Part shown: one piece after another, positions 10,141 to 21,988 of the stretch
Position numbering within the stretch: position 1 is the first letter of the stretch
Layout: each line of letters begins with the position of its first letter
Assembly (NCBI RefSeq): GCF_003718735.1
Contig: NZ_CP033460.1
Span: 1,240,001 to 1,304,000 of the forward strand
DNA: 64,000 nucleotides
From: Staphylococcus debuckii
GTDB taxonomy: Bacteria > Bacillota > Bacilli > Staphylococcales > Staphylococcaceae
Reading direction: 5' to 3'
Made by a program: the position numbers and the translations under genes
Notes under the pieces: model-generated
Told to the model about the DNA's origin: nothing
The model's input: only the letters and a program-made list of their open reading frames with translations
Databases searched by the model: none

Positions 10141-11247
10141 ATGTTGGCAAAACGATATCTTGTATTTGAAGATGGTTCTATATACGAAGGCAGAAAGCTT
10201 GGATCAGATCATTTAACTAAAGGCGAAATTGTCTTTAATACGGCAATGACGGGTTACCAGGAAACGATTTCCGACCCGTCTTATACAGGCCAAATTATCA
10301 CTTTCACTTATCCGTTGATTGGTAATTATGGTATTAACAGAGATGATTTCGAATCTCTTGTACCGACATTAAACGGAGTGGTGGTGAAAGAAGCAAGTAC
10401 GCATCCAAGCAATTTCCGCAAGCAGAAAACATTTGACGCAGTCTTGAAAGAATTCGATATTCCTGGAATTTGTGGTGTAGATACACGCAGTATCACTCGC
10501 AAAATCCGTCAACACGGTGTTTTGAAAGCTGGTTTCGCAGACCATGCAGAAGATATTCCAGAACTTATCGAATCATTAAAACACTTTGAACTGTCTCGCG
10601 ATGAAGTTCCTACTGTATCGACGAAAACACCTTATGTATCAACTGGCTTTGATTTAAGCGTCGTTTTAGTAGACTTCGGAAAGAAACAAAATATCGTTCG
10701 AGAATTAAATGCGCGTGGTTGTAACGTCACAGTAGTGCCTTATAACACATCAGCAGAAGAGATTATTCGGATGGCGCCAGATGGAGTTATGTTATCTAAT
10801 GGACCGGGCGACCCTGAAGATGTGCCTGAAGCGATTGAAATGATTAAAGGTATTCTAGGCAAAATACCATTCTTCGGTATCTGTCTCGGCCACCAATTAT
10901 TTGCCTTATCCCAAGGTGCAACCTCATTTAAAATGAAGTTCGGACACCGCGGGGCAAATCATCCGGTCAAAGATTTAGCCACAGGAAAAGTGGCTTTAAC
11001 GAGTCAAAATCACGGTTATGCGATTGATGTTGACTCAATTGAACCTACAGATTTAGAAGTGACACATATTGCTCTCAATGATCAGACAGTTGAAGGCTTA
11101 AAACATAAAACGCTCCCTGCCTTTTCAGTACAATATCATCCAGAAGCATGCCCAGGACCTACTGATTCAAATTATTTATTCGACCAATTTGTCTCTATGA
11201 TGAATGAATTCAAAGCGAATGAGAAGGAGCGTTACACAAATGCCTAA
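10141..11247 (+). CDS. carA: Carbamoyl-phosphate synthase, small (glutaminase) subunit
   Basis: Releases ammonia from glutamine and channels it to CarB. It has 368 residues: an N-terminal CPSase small-chain domain and a C-terminal class I glutamine amidotransferase with the catalytic Cys in [11 protein letters not shown] and His in [17 protein letters not shown] lies upstream of the ATG. Its end overlaps the carB start by 8 bases. Being inside the pyr operon, it is the pyrimidine-linked (PyrAA-type) enzyme; no arginine genes are nearby. Confidence 0.98.
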   Translation: MLAKRYLVFEDGSIYEGRKLGSDHLTKGEIVFNTAMTGYQETISDPSYTGQIITFTYPLIGNYGINRDDFESLVPTLNGVVVKEASTHPSNFRKQKTFDAVLKEFDIPGICGVDTRSITRKIRQHGVLKAGFADHAEDIPELIESLKHFELSRDEVPTVSTKTPYVSTGFDLSVVLVDFGKKQNIVRELNARGCNVTVVPYNTSAEEIIRMAPDGVMLSNGPGDPEDVPEAIEMIKGILGKIPFFGICLGHQLFALSQGATSFKMKFGHRGANHPVKDLATGKVALTSQNHGYAIDVDSIEPTDLEVTHIALNDQTVEGLKHKTLPAFSVQYHPEACPGPTDSNYLFDQFVSMMNEFKANEKERYTNA

Positions 11248-14200
11248 GAATAATGAGATTAAAACAATTTTAGTAATTGGCTCTGGTCCGATTATTATCG
11301 GACAAGCAGCCGAATTTGATTATGCTGGAACGCAAGCTTGTCTTGCTTTGAAAGAAGAAGGTTACAAAGTAATTCTGGTCAACTCTAATCCAGCTACGAT
11401 TATGACGGATAAAGAGATTGCTGATAAAGTGTATATCGAACCTTTAACACATGATTTTATTGCACGTATTATTCGTAAAGAACAACCTGATGCATTACTA
11501 CCGACTTTAGGCGGACAAACAGGTTTGAATATGGCGATTCAATTGTATGATAGCGGCGTGTTAGAAGCCAATAATGTGCAATTATTAGGAACAAAGTTAA
11601 GTTCTATTCAACAAGCTGAAGACCGTGAATTGTTCCGCAGTTTGATGAATGAGTTAGATGTTCCGGTACCAGAAAGTGATATCGTCAACACTGTCGAGCA
11701 AGCCTTTGCATTTAAAGAACAAGTGGGTTATCCACTCATCGTGCGTCCTGCTTTTACAATGGGCGGTACTGGCGGTGGTATTTGTCACAATGATGCAGAA
11801 TTGAAAGAAGTCGTGACAAATGGCTTGCATTATAGTCCGGCTACACAATGTTTAATTGAAAAATCAATTGCAGGATTTAAAGAAATTGAATACGAAGTCA
11901 TGCGCGATAAAAATGATAATGCCATTGTAGTATGTAATATGGAAAATATCGACCCAGTCGGTATTCATACAGGTGACTCCATTGTAGTAGCACCGAGTCA
12001 AACACTGACAGATGTGGAATACCAAATGTTGCGCGATGTATCGTTGAAAGTGATACGTGCTTTAGGCATCGAAGGGGGATGCAACGTACAACTTGCATTA
12101 GATCCCTATTCCATGAATTACTACATTATTGAAGTGAACCCGCGTGTTTCACGTTCATCCGCGCTTGCCTCTAAAGCTACAGGTTATCCAATTGCGAAAC
12201 TCGCAGCGAAAATTGCTGTCGGTTTAACTTTAGATGAAATGTTGAATCCAGTTACGGGGACTTCCTATGCCGCATTTGAACCGGCTTTAGATTACGTGAT
12301 TTCTAAAATCCCACGTTTCCCATTTGATAAGTTTGAAAAAGGAGAGCGTGTACTCGGCACTCAAATGAAAGCTACTGGCGAAGTAATGGCTATCGGCAGA
12401 ACTTACGAAGAATCATTATTAAAAGCGATTCGTTCATTAGAATATGGCGTACATCATTTAGGTTTACCAAACGGTGAAAGTTACGAATTAGACTACATAA
12501 AAGAACGTATCTTACAACAAGATGACGAACGTCTCTTCTTTATCGGAGAAGCGATTCGTCGCGGTACTACATTAGAAGAAATACATGAAATGACGCAAAT
12601 CGATTATTTCTTCTTAAATAAATTCCAACATATTATTGATATCGAACACGAATTAAAAGAACATAAAGGCGACATCGAATATTTAAAATATGCTAAAGAT
12701 TACGGTTTCAGTGATAAAGTCATTGCACATCGATTCGATATGACAGAAGATGAAGTGACTGAACTGCGTAAAGCTCACGACATTCATCCGGTGTATAAAA
12801 TGGTCGATACGTGTGCAGCCGAATTTGAATCTTCAACACCTTATTATTACGGCACTTATGAGAGAGATAATGAATCAGTAGTAACCGAGAAAGAGAAAGT
12901 CATTGTATTAGGATCAGGCCCAATCCGTATCGGTCAAGGGGTTGAATTCGATTACGCAACTGTACATGCAGTATGGGCGATTCAAAATGCAGGATACGAA
13001 GCGATTATAGTCAATAACAACCCAGAAACGGTGTCCACTGACTTCTCTATCTCTGATAAATTATACTTCGAACCTTTAACAGTAGAAGATGTAATGAATA
13101 TTATTGATTTAGAACAACCTAAAGGTGTAGTCGTGCAATTTGGTGGACAAACTGCGATCAACCTGGCGGAAAAGTTAGCTGAGAAAGGCGTGCGTATTTT
13201 AGGAACTTCTTTAGAAAACTTGAATCGTGCTGAAGACAGAAAAGAGTTTGAAGCATTACTCAATAATATACATGTACCGCAACCTAAAGGTAAAACAGCA
13301 ACCTCTCCAGCAGAAGCATTAGAAAATGCACGCGAAATAGGTTATCCGGTAGTTGTACGTCCTTCATATGTGCTTGGCGGACGCGCAATGGAAATTGTGT
13401 ACAATGATGCGGAACTTGAGAATTATATGAGAGAAGCGGTAAAAGCAAGTCCAGAACATCCGGTATTAGTCGACCGTTACTTGACGGGTAAAGAAATTGA
13501 AGTCGATGCTATCAGTGATGGCGAAACGGTGATTATTCCAGGAATTATGGAACATATTGAAAGAGCGGGTGTACACTCAGGCGACTCCATTGCAGTGTAT
13601 CCGCCGCAAACACTCACACCAGAAGATATCAACACTTTAGAAGATTACACAACGAAATTAGCAAAAGGTTTAGACATCATCGGCTTAATCAATATTCAAT
13701 TCGTACTTGCACATGATGGGGTGTACGTACTAGAAGTGAATCCTCGTTCAAGCCGTACAGTACCATTCCTAAGTAAAATCACTCATATCCCGATGGCTCA
13801 GTTGGCAATGCGCGCTATCTTAGATGAAAAGTTAAGTGACTTAGGATATCAACCTGGACTTCAACCTTATACAGAAGGTGTCTTTGTGAAAGCACCGGTA
13901 TTCAGTTTCAATAAATTAAAAAATGTAGACATTACTTTAGGACCTGAAATGAAATCTACAGGTGAAGTAATGGGTAAAGATTTAACGTTAGAAAAGGCGT
14001 TATTCAAAGGGTTGACTGCAAGTGGTGTAGAAGTTAAAGATCACGGAACAGTCTTAATAACAGTAAGCGATAAAGATAAAGACGAAATGGTTAAAGTAGC
14101 GAAACGTTTAAACGAAGTCGGCTATAAGATTTTAGCGACAGAAGGAACAGCTCAGAAACTTTCTGAACATCACATTCCAGTTGAAACAGTCGGTAAAATC

Positions 14201-14413
14201 GGTGGGGAAGACGACTTGTTGACACGTATCCAAAAAGGCGAAGTACAGATTGTCATTAATACGATGACAAAAGGGAAAACAATTGAAAGAGATGGATTCC
14301 AAATCCGTCGTGCTTCAGTTGAAAATGGTGTCCCTTGCTTAACTTCATTAGATACAGCCAATGCACTTACCAGTGTCATTGAAAGCATGACGTTTACAAT
14401 GAAACAAATGTAA
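11240..14413 (+). CDS. carB: Carbamoyl-phosphate synthase, large subunit
   Basis: Makes carbamoyl phosphate from bicarbonate, ammonia and two ATP. It has 1057 residues, the normal length. Two homologous ATP-grasp halves start near residues 1 and 545 (repeated GSGPI.IGQ motifs), and an MGS-like allosteric domain occupies about 930-1057. The start [10 protein letters not shown] at 11240 follows AAGGAGCG inside the carA end; a longer frame from 11204 runs through carA codons and was rejected. A 188-base gap follows before pyrK. Confidence 0.98.
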   Translation: MPKNNEIKTILVIGSGPIIIGQAAEFDYAGTQACLALKEEGYKVILVNSNPATIMTDKEIADKVYIEPLTHDFIARIIRKEQPDALLPTLGGQTGLNMAIQLYDSGVLEANNVQLLGTKLSSIQQAEDRELFRSLMNELDVPVPESDIVNTVEQAFAFKEQVGYPLIVRPAFTMGGTGGGICHNDAELKEVVTNGLHYSPATQCLIEKSIAGFKEIEYEVMRDKNDNAIVVCNMENIDPVGIHTGDSIVVAPSQTLTDVEYQMLRDVSLKVIRALGIEGGCNVQLALDPYSMNYYIIEVNPRVSRSSALASKATGYPIAKLAAKIAVGLTLDEMLNPVTGTSYAAFEPALDYVISKIPRFPFDKFEKGERVLGTQMKATGEVMAIGRTYEESLLKAIRSLEYGVHHLGLPNGESYELDYIKERILQQDDERLFFIGEAIRRGTTLEEIHEMTQIDYFFLNKFQHIIDIEHELKEHKGDIEYLKYAKDYGFSDKVIAHRFDMTEDEVTELRKAHDIHPVYKMVDTCAAEFESSTPYYYGTYERDNESVVTEKEKVIVLGSGPIRIGQGVEFDYATVHAVWAIQNAGYEAIIVNNNPETVSTDFSISDKLYFEPLTVEDVMNIIDLEQPKGVVVQFGGQTAINLAEKLAEKGVRILGTSLENLNRAEDRKEFEALLNNIHVPQPKGKTATSPAEALENAREIGYPVVVRPSYVLGGRAMEIVYNDAELENYMREAVKASPEHPVLVDRYLTGKEIEVDAISDGETVIIPGIMEHIERAGVHSGDSIAVYPPQTLTPEDINTLEDYTTKLAKGLDIIGLINIQFVLAHDGVYVLEVNPRSSRTVPFLSKITHIPMAQLAMRAILDEKLSDLGYQPGLQPYTEGVFVKAPVFSFNKLKNVDITLGPEMKSTGEVMGKDLTLEKALFKGLTASGVEVKDHGTVLITVSDKDKDEMVKVAKRLNEVGYKILATEGTAQKLSEHHIPVETVGKIGGEDDLLTRIQKGEVQIVINTMTKGKTIERDGFQIRRASVENGVPCLTSLDTANALTSVIESMTFTMKQM

Positions 14414-14420
14414 CAAAGCA

Positions 14421-14459
14421 GCTTTTAGAATCTTGCTTTTAACAGGAGATTCTAGAAGC
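14421..14459 (+). other. Stem-loop between carB and pyrK
   Basis: GCTTTTAGAATCT (14421-14433) pairs with AGATTCTAGAAGC (14447-14459) over 13 bp with one G-U. No T run follows, so it is not an obvious terminator. It may stabilise or delimit the upstream mRNA. Confidence 0.5.
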
Positions 14460-14536
14460 GCTTCGTTCTGTAAATACCAAAGTTGGAAGTGTAGATTTTT
14501 TTAAGAACAGACACATACATTTTACGGGAAATCATG

Positions 14537-14542
14537 TACAAT
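14537..14542 (+). promoter_or_regulatory. Possible internal promoter -10 before pyrK
   Basis: TACAAT preceded by TG (extended -10 type) lies about 60 bases before pyrK. I see no convincing -35, so pyrK-pyrD-pyrF-pyrE may have only a weak extra promoter. Confidence 0.3.
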
Positions 14543-14601
14543 AAAGAAAGCGAATCAATGAACGACAACCAAGTAATTTATATTGAAGGAGGATATTTGC
14601 G

Positions 14602-16279
<1,678 letters not shown>

Positions 16280-16280
<1 letters not shown>

Positions 16281-16984
16281 TGACAAATACAAACTTACCT
16301 TTACCGATTATTGCGCTTGATTTCGCAACAGCAGAAGAAGTAGAAAATTTCTTAGATTTATTTGATGAACCGTTATACATCAAAATTGGTATGGAACTTT
16401 ATTATCAAACTGGACCAGAATTAATCAACCGTATTAAAGATCGCGGACATCATCTTTTCCTAGATTTGAAATTGCATGATATTCCGAATACGGTTAAACA
16501 AGCGATGGCAGGACTCGGCCGTCTGAATGTGGATTTAGTGAATGTACATGCAGCAGGCGGAACTGAAATGATGCGCCAAGCGGTAGAAGGGTTACGCAGT
16601 GTCAACAAAGATACAAAGATTATTGCTGTGACACAGTTGACTTCTACAACTGAAGAAATGTTGAATAAAGAACAAAATATCCAAACGACTATTGAAGAAG
16701 CGGTATTGAATTATGCGAAACTCACTAAGCAAGCAGGATTAGATGGCGTGGTATGTTCTCCGTTAGAAGCGAAATTACTAACAGATGAACTTGGACCGGA
16801 ATTCTTGAAAGTCACTCCAGGTATCCGTCCAGCAGATTATGGTCAAGATGACCAAAAACGTATTACTACACCAGATGAAGCACGCAAGTTAGGCTCTACG
16901 CACATTGTAGTAGGACGTCCGATTACGCAAAGCGAGAATCCAGTAGAAAGTTATCATCAAATTAAAGAAAGTTGGTTAGGTTAA
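16280..16984 (+). CDS. pyrF: Orotidine 5'-phosphate decarboxylase
   Basis: Final step of UMP synthesis, decarboxylating OMP. It has 234 residues. The catalytic Lys-Asp-Lys-Asp array is in [12 protein letters not shown], with a phosphate-binding GIRP motif and VVGRPIT near the C-terminus. It shares one base with the pyrD stop and lies 1 base before pyrE. Confidence 0.98.
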
Positions 16985-16985
16985 T

Positions 16986-17597
16986 ATGTCAAAGAAAATT
17001 GCTCAATCATTATTAGATATCGGTGCAGTCGCACTTTCACCCAATGATTTATTTACATGGAGTTCAGGTATCAAATCACCGATTTATTGTGATAACCGTG
17101 TAACTTTAGGTTATCCAGCAGTTCGTAACGAAATTCGTGATGGTTTAATTGAATTGATTCAAGAACATTTTCCAGAAGCTGAAATCGTGTCTGGAACTGC
17201 GACAGCGGGCATTCCACATGCAGCTTTCATTTCTGAAAAATTAGAGATGCCGATGAGCTATGTACGTTCTAAAAGTAAAAGCCATGGTAAACAAAACCAA
17301 ATTGAAGGTGCGCCAAGTAAAGGCAAAAAAATTGTGGTTGTAGAAGATTTAATTTCTACAGGCGGTTCTTCATTAGTGGCTGCTGAAGCATTAAAAGAAG
17401 CAGGCGCTGAAGTATTAGGAGTGGTAGCCATCTTCACATATGGATTAGCTAAAGCTGATACAATGTTTAAAGAAGCAGATCTTCCTCTCTATACTTTGAG
17501 TAATTATAATGAATTAATTGACGTAGCAGAAGACGAGGGCAAAATTTCTACTGAAGATATTAAGTCTTTAGTTGAATGGCGCGATAATTTAGCATAA
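16986..17597 (+). CDS. pyrE: Orotate phosphoribosyltransferase
   Basis: Joins orotate to PRPP to give OMP. It has 203 residues, with the PRPP-binding loop [13 protein letters not shown] and the flexible catalytic loop around [13 protein letters not shown]. It lies tightly between pyrF and a small gene at the end of the operon. Confidence 0.98.
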   Translation: MSKKIAQSLLDIGAVALSPNDLFTWSSGIKSPIYCDNRVTLGYPAVRNEIRDGLIELIQEHFPEAEIVSGTATAGIPHAAFISEKLEMPMSYVRSKSKSHGKQNQIEGAPSKGKKIVVVEDLISTGGSSLVAAEALKEAGAEVLGVVAIFTYGLAKADTMFKEADLPLYTLSNYNELIDVAEDEGKISTEDIKSLVEWRDNLA

Positions 17598-17619
17598 GAT
17601 GTACTTGGAGGGGATGACC

Positions 17620-17811
17620 ATGTCCAAAACTGAAGTACATTCAACACAAAATCCATTTGCACATTTGAATAAATTTTTATCGGCAAATGAAGATTATCGA
17701 ACTCAAGAAGACAACCAAGAACAACTAGAGAATCAATGGTTATCAAACGAACATAGTAAAAATATTTTTAAAAAAGCAAAATCAGATATTAAAGATAAAG
17801 GTTATATTTAA
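17620..17811 (+). CDS. Small hydrophilic protein at the end of the pyr operon, function unknown
   Basis: A 63-residue, Asn/Gln/Lys-rich soluble protein with no membrane segment, which I do not recognise. The ATG at 17620 is chosen because GGAGGGG at 17607-17613 precedes it; in-frame starts at 17599 and 17614 lie before or against that site. It is 22 bases after pyrE and before the operon terminator, so it should be co-regulated with UMP synthesis. It contains no Cys or recognisable motif. Confidence 0.7.
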   Translation: MSKTEVHSTQNPFAHLNKFLSANEDYRTQEDNQEQLENQWLSNEHSKNIFKKAKSDIKDKGYI

Positions 17812-17824
17812 AAATTGAGGCATG

Positions 17825-17885
17825 ACAGTCCGAAGCAAGTTACTGGTTTAAAGAATCGGCAACTTGAGGCGGGCTGTTTTGTTTT
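17825..17885 (+). terminator. Terminator of the pyr operon
   Basis: Left arm ACAGTCCG...CAAGTT (17825-17841) pairs with AACTTG...CGGGCTGT (17861-17877) around a small internal loop. It is followed by TTTGTTTTT. Confidence 0.85.
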
Positions 17886-17892
17886 TCAGAAA

Positions 17893-17936
17893 TAAAAAAG
17901 CGAGAGCAGAACATTATTGAGTCCCAATCTCGCTTC
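17893..17936 (-). terminator. Minus-strand terminator after the 27-residue peptide gene
   Basis: On the minus strand an AGCGAGA / TCTCGCT stem is followed by TTTTTTATT. It lies 7 bases past the stop of the small ORF at 17943-18026, supporting that ORF as a transcribed unit. Confidence 0.8.
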
Positions 17937-17942
17937 AATCTA

Positions 17943-18026
17943 TTATCTAAGATACCATCTTACAAAGAGGTAGCCGAGCAATACGATTAATACCATAACG
18001 ATAATCGGCCAAATTAAATAAGACAT
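17943..18026 (-). CDS. 27-residue single-pass membrane peptide, function unknown
   Basis: ATG to TAA encodes 27 residues beginning MSYLIWPIIVMV and ending FVRWYLR. This gives one hydrophobic helix (about residues 4-21) with a positively charged C-terminal tail, so it is probably a membrane peptide. CTGGAGG lies 10 bases upstream of the ATG, and a dedicated minus-strand terminator follows immediately. An overlapping ATG nearer the ribosome site is in another frame. I do not recognise the family. It could be a toxin-like peptide or a subunit accessory peptide, but nothing here decides between them. Confidence 0.65.
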   Translation of the reverse strand: MSYLIWPIIVMVLIVLLGYLFVRWYLR

Positions 18027-18090
18027 GATTCATCAACCTCCAGTTGTATTATCTCGAATCGGCTTTTACTTATCAATTCATATTAAACGT

Positions 18091-18096
18091 ATTATA
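18091..18096 (-). promoter_or_regulatory. Candidate -10 for the 27-residue peptide gene
   Basis: TATAAT read on the minus strand, 65 bases upstream of the ATG, inside a near-palindromic ACTATACATAGTATA stretch. The -35 is poor. Confidence 0.4.
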
Positions 18097-18162
18097 CTAT
18101 GTATAGTAAGTTACATATACTGAAAAGGGTTTCGGTAAGCAAAATAGTAGGAGGGGATTTTT

Positions 18163-18564
18163 GTGCACATTCCAAAAGTTACGACTTTTTTAATGTTCGA
18201 CAATCAAGCGGAAGAAGCAATTGAATTATACACATCGCTCTTTGAAGATAGCGAAGTGATTTCTATGGTGAAATACGATGAATTCGGAAGCGGTGAAGTG
18301 GGTGCTGTACAACATTCGATTTTCCGATTAAAAGACCAAATTCTAATGGCAATTGATAATACTAACGGAACAGAAATTCCGATGAATCCATCTATTTCGT
18401 TATTTGTGACAGTAGATAATGCAATGGAAATGGAACGTTTATATAGCGGCTTGAAGAAAGGCGGCGCAATCTTGATGGCCAAGACTGAATTAGGGCCTTA
18501 TCGCGAATTTGCTTGGATTCAAGATCGTTTTGGAGTGAATTTCCAACTTGCTTTAATGGATTAA
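18163..18564 (+). CDS. PhnB/YjdN-like VOC superfamily protein
   Basis: 133 residues of the PhnB-like glyoxalase fold. It begins IPKVTTFLMFDNQAEEAIELY, typical of the family, and ends with a WIQDRFGVNFQL motif. The GTG start follows AGGAGGGG. Such proteins are often mis-named demethylubiquinone methyltransferases, and the true activity of this group is mostly unknown. It stands alone between the pyr operon and the capsule locus, with its own terminator. Confidence 0.8.
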   Translation: MHIPKVTTFLMFDNQAEEAIELYTSLFEDSEVISMVKYDEFGSGEVGAVQHSIFRLKDQILMAIDNTNGTEIPMNPSISLFVTVDNAMEMERLYSGLKKGGAILMAKTELGPYREFAWIQDRFGVNFQLALMD

Positions 18565-18573
18565 AATAGAGTA

Positions 18574-18618
18574 AGCGGGGGCTGAGACAAGATAATGTCT
18601 TAGCCCCCGCTTCTTTTT
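18574..18618 (+). terminator. Strong terminator before the capsule operon
   Basis: AGCGGGGGCTGAGACA pairs with TGTCTTAGCCCCCGCT and is followed by TCTTTTTT. The loop-side GAGACA/TGTCT core resembles the terminators after ileS and pknB. Confidence 0.93.
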
Positions 18619-18687
18619 TGGCTAATATTATATCATTACAGTCAATAATAATGTGTAATTATTTAATGATAAACAACTGGATATATT

Positions 18688-18693
18688 TATAAT
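18688..18693 (+). promoter_or_regulatory. Candidate -10 of the capsule operon promoter
   Basis: TATAAT lies 59 bases upstream of capA in an AT-rich gap. No good -35 is visible, which may mean activator dependence or simply a wrong assignment. Confidence 0.4.
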
Positions 18694-18751
18694 AGAAGTG
18701 TTTAGAGTAGTTTAAATGCATAATAAATAAATTTAGAGGATGAAGAACATC

Positions 18752-19411
18752 ATGGATAAAACATTAGATCTAAGTATTATATTTGCTGCTTTAAAGAAAA
18801 ATTTAAAATTGATTATTGGTCTGCCTATATTATTTTTGATTATTAGTACCTTAATAACTATGTTTCTTATAACGCCTAAATATACCTCATCTACCCAGGT
18901 TATCGTGACGCAAAAGAAAGTAGAACAGCAATTTCAAGCACAACAAACACAATCTGATTTGCAATTAATAAATACTTATGCTGAAGTGATTAAGAGTCCA
19001 AGAGTATTAGACACAGTTTCTGAAAGTTTAACACATCATTATTCAGGAAAAGAACTTGCCAAAATGATTTCTGTCAGTAATAAGTCAGAATCCAAAGTGT
19101 TGAATATCAGCGTGACTTCAACGCATGCTAATACTTCAAAAACGATTGCCAACACCACTGCTAAAGTGTTTCGAAAAGAAATCAAGAAAATCATGGATGT
19201 AGACAATGTTTCAGTATTGTCAAAAGCTGAAAAAGGAGAAAAAACCTCTCCGAATTTGTTAATTAACAGTGCTATAAGTTTCATCCTAGGTTTGGCTTTA
19301 GCCATAGTCTTTGCTTTTATTAGAGGAATTACTGATAAAAGAATTAAAGATGAAAAAGATGTAGAAGAATATTTAGAATTACCGGTTATTGGAACTATCA
19401 ATAGATTTTAG
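18752..19411 (+). CDS. capA: Capsule chain-length regulator / kinase activator (Wzz family)
   Basis: A polysaccharide co-polymerase of 219 residues. It has two membrane helices (about residues 21-41 and 170-192) flanking an extracellular domain that begins with the PKYTSSTQVIV motif. The cytoplasmic C-terminal tail in this family activates the partner CapB kinase. The start MDKTLDLS at 18752 was preferred over 18740, since TTAGAGGA lies at 18733-18740. It is the first gene of the capsule operon and 18 bases before capB. Confidence 0.92.
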   Translation: MDKTLDLSIIFAALKKNLKLIIGLPILFLIISTLITMFLITPKYTSSTQVIVTQKKVEQQFQAQQTQSDLQLINTYAEVIKSPRVLDTVSESLTHHYSGKELAKMISVSNKSESKVLNISVTSTHANTSKTIANTTAKVFRKEIKKIMDVDNVSVLSKAEKGEKTSPNLLINSAISFILGLALAIVFAFIRGITDKRIKDEKDVEEYLELPVIGTINRF

Positions 19412-19429
19412 AGGGGATTAAGAAGGAAA

Positions 19430-20125
19430 ATGAAGAATAAACGACTTAAGAATCATACACCATTAATTGCTCATACGAATCCTAAAACAGCTATCAGTGA
19501 AAAATTCAGAAGTCTTCGCACCAATATATTATTTTCAAACCCGGATAGACCCATCCATACTATTGTAGTGACGGCGGAGAAGCCGGGAGCAGGAAAAAGT
19601 ACAGTAGCAGCAAATTTAGCGATTGTCTATGCGCAAGCAGGATATAAAACACTGATTATTGACGGAGATATGCGTAAGCCTTCCTTACATTATTTGTTTA
19701 ATAGAGATAACCAAGTCGGTCTATCTTCGGCTATTATTAAGAGCGTTGAAGCGACAGATGCAGTACAAAGCACGGAAGTTGAATGGCTGGATATTTTAAC
19801 ATCTGGACCTACGCCGCCAAACCCTTCGGAATTAATCGGCTCAAAAAATTTCAAAGAAGTATATAAAACATTATTGCTGCACTATAATTTCATAGTCATT
19901 GATACACCGCCTGTTAATAGTGTCACAGATGCACAACTACTGGCAGAATATGGTCATAACGTCATACTCGTCATAGATGCAGAAGATAACAATAGAGATG
20001 AAGTTAAAAAGGGTAAGGAATTAATTGAAAAAACAGGTGCAAAAATCGTAGGAGTAGTAATGAATAAGGTCTCGGAAAAAGAGAGTCCAAGTTATTACTA
20101 TTATGGAGATGATAAAAATGATTGA
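19430..20125 (+). CDS. capB: Capsule tyrosine kinase (BY-kinase)
   Basis: A cytoplasmic bacterial tyrosine kinase that autophosphorylates and, with CapA, controls polymer length. It has 231 residues. Walker A is EKPGAGKST (Lys56), Walker A' is LIIDGDMRKP, and Walker B is FIVIDTPPVNS. A C-terminal tyrosine cluster (SYYYYG) supplies the autophosphorylation sites. AAGGAA precedes the ATG. It overlaps capC by 8 bases. Confidence 0.95.
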   Translation: MKNKRLKNHTPLIAHTNPKTAISEKFRSLRTNILFSNPDRPIHTIVVTAEKPGAGKSTVAANLAIVYAQAGYKTLIIDGDMRKPSLHYLFNRDNQVGLSSAIIKSVEATDAVQSTEVEWLDILTSGPTPPNPSELIGSKNFKEVYKTLLLHYNFIVIDTPPVNSVTDAQLLAEYGHNVILVIDAEDNNRDEVKKGKELIEKTGAKIVGVVMNKVSEKESPSYYYYGDDKND

Positions 20126-20891
20126 TATACATAATCATTTGTTAATAAATGTTGATGATGGAGCGCAAACAGATCAAGAAGCCATCCAACTTATTCAGCA
20201 AGCACAAGAAGAGGGAATAACAGGCATTATTGTTACACCTCATTATAGTAAACGGTATTCGAATTTTTTCGACCAAGTTGAGTTGAAAATAATAGAATTA
20301 TGTAACCTAAGAGAAGTAGAAAAGTCGAATATTAAAATATATCCTGGACAAGAAATTAGAATAAGTGGTGATTTGCTCGAAGACATTGATAACGAGAATG
20401 TTAAAGGTCTTAATTATTCAAAATATTTATTAATAGAATTTCCGCCTAATGAAGTGCCTCATTATACTAAGAAATTATTTTTTGATTTGCAGAATAAAGG
20501 TTATATTCCCATCATTGCCCATCCAGAACGTAATCTTGCAATTATGCAAGATATGAATTTGCTCTACGAATTAGTCAGTGCTGGGGCACTCAGTCAAGTC
20601 ACGTCATCCTCACTTGGAGGCTATTTTGGAAAGAATATACAGAAGGCTTCAATTAAGATGATCGAACATCATCTTGTGCATTTTATCGCTTCGGATGCAC
20701 ATCATGTCGGCTACAGGCCATTTATTATGCAGTCACTTTTTGAAGAGAAGAAATTAAAACCGCTTCACCATGATATGAAGCGACTGATCAGCAATGCTGA
20801 AGCTGTAATTGACAATCAACCAGTAACCAAAGAGCCGCCTTTACCACCTAAAGAGAAAAAGGGATTCAAAAGGTTTTCATTTTTAAAATAA
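20118..20891 (+). CDS. capC: Capsule tyrosine phosphatase (PHP family, CpsB/YwqE type)
   Basis: A manganese-dependent phosphatase that dephosphorylates the CapB tyrosine cluster. It has 257 residues. The metal-binding motifs of the PHP fold are intact: DIHNHLL at the N-terminus, TPHYS, HPERN and SDAHH. The ATG at 20118 follows GGAG at 20105-20108 within capB; an upstream frame from 20103 was rejected. The basic tail PKEKKGFKRF is unusual and longer than that of the second copy at 36265-36993. It is followed by a 59-base gap before capE, where S. aureus cap5/8 would have capD. Confidence 0.94.
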   Translation: MIDIHNHLLINVDDGAQTDQEAIQLIQQAQEEGITGIIVTPHYSKRYSNFFDQVELKIIELCNLREVEKSNIKIYPGQEIRISGDLLEDIDNENVKGLNYSKYLLIEFPPNEVPHYTKKLFFDLQNKGYIPIIAHPERNLAIMQDMNLLYELVSAGALSQVTSSSLGGYFGKNIQKASIKMIEHHLVHFIASDAHHVGYRPFIMQSLFEEKKLKPLHHDMKRLISNAEAVIDNQPVTKEPPLPPKEKKGFKRFSFLK

Positions 20892-20950
20892 ATTGAAAAT
20901 TGCAAATAATCGAGAATGCAACAAAGAAACTACAACAACAAGGTGATTTT

Positions 20951-21979
20951 ATGTTTGAAAATAAAATATTACTCATCACAGGAGGAACGGGTTCTTTTGG
21001 TAATGCTGTCATGAAACGATTTCTTGATAGCGAGATTAAAGAAATACGAATTTTCTCTAGAGATGAAAAGAAACAAGATGATATCAGAAAAAGATATCAT
21101 AATTCTAAACTGAAATTTTATATTGGTGATGTTCGCGAAAGAGAAAGTGTAGATAATGCAATGCGCGGAGTAGATTATGTCTTCCATGCAGCGGCGTTGA
21201 AACAAGTTCCGTCGTGTGAATTTTTCCCAATAGAAGCAGTTAAAACTAATGTGCTTGGTACTAATAATGTGTTAGAGTCTGCCATCCATGCAGGTGTGAA
21301 AAAGGTAATTTGTTTATCGACTGATAAAGCAGCATATCCCATCAACGCCATGGGAATTTCTAAAGCCATGATGGAAAAGGTGTTTGTGGCGAAATCTAGA
21401 AATATTGAAGATACAGATACAGTCATCTGCGGAACACGTTACGGGAATGTGATGGCTTCTCGTGGTTCAGTTATTCCATTATTTATAGAAAAAATTAAAA
21501 ATAAAGAACCTTTAACAGTAACAGACCCTTCCATGACTAGATTTTTAATGAGTTTGGAAGAAGCAGTAGAATTAGTCATACATGCATTTAAAAATGCAGA
21601 AAATGGCGATATTATGGTTCAAAAATCACCCGCTTCTACGGTAGGTGACTTAGCGCAAGCCTTGCTGGAATTATTTGAAGCGGATAATAAAATAAAAATC
21701 ATTGGAACACGTCATGGAGAAAAAAGAGCAGAAACACTATTAACTAGAGAAGAATATGCGCACGCTGATGATTTAGGTAATTATTATCGTGTACCAGCTG
21801 ATTCTAGAGATTTGAATTATAGTAATTATGTAGAAGAAGGCAGTCCGAAAATAACGGAAGCCTACGAATATAACTCTGACAATACACGAATATTGAATGT
21901 CGAAGAGATTAAAGAGAAATTATTAACCTTAGATTATGTACGCAGAGAATTAGCAGAAATAAATAATACATCAAGATAG
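20951..21979 (+). CDS. capE: UDP-GlcNAc 4,6-dehydratase / 5-epimerase
   Basis: First enzyme of UDP-N-acetyl-L-fucosamine synthesis: dehydrates UDP-GlcNAc and inverts C5. It has 342 residues, the same as S. aureus CapE. The NAD(P) motif is TGGTGSFG, and the active site carries Met in MGISK where most short-chain dehydrogenases have Tyr, a known CapE trait. The ATG at 20951 follows AAGGTG; a longer frame from 20900 lacks conserved residues. It is very similar to the S. aureus protein and forms a block with capF and capG. Confidence 0.96.
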   Translation: MFENKILLITGGTGSFGNAVMKRFLDSEIKEIRIFSRDEKKQDDIRKRYHNSKLKFYIGDVRERESVDNAMRGVDYVFHAAALKQVPSCEFFPIEAVKTNVLGTNNVLESAIHAGVKKVICLSTDKAAYPINAMGISKAMMEKVFVAKSRNIEDTDTVICGTRYGNVMASRGSVIPLFIEKIKNKEPLTVTDPSMTRFLMSLEEAVELVIHAFKNAENGDIMVQKSPASTVGDLAQALLELFEADNKIKIIGTRHGEKRAETLLTREEYAHADDLGNYYRVPADSRDLNYSNYVEEGSPKITEAYEYNSDNTRILNVEEIKEKLLTLDYVRRELAEINNTSR

Positions 21980-21988
21980 GTGAAGAAA

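Noticed and set aside
20892..20950. Possible remnant of capD between capC and capE
   Set aside because: The gap is only 59 bases and shows no similarity to a capD end. It is better read as spacer with the capE ribosome site.
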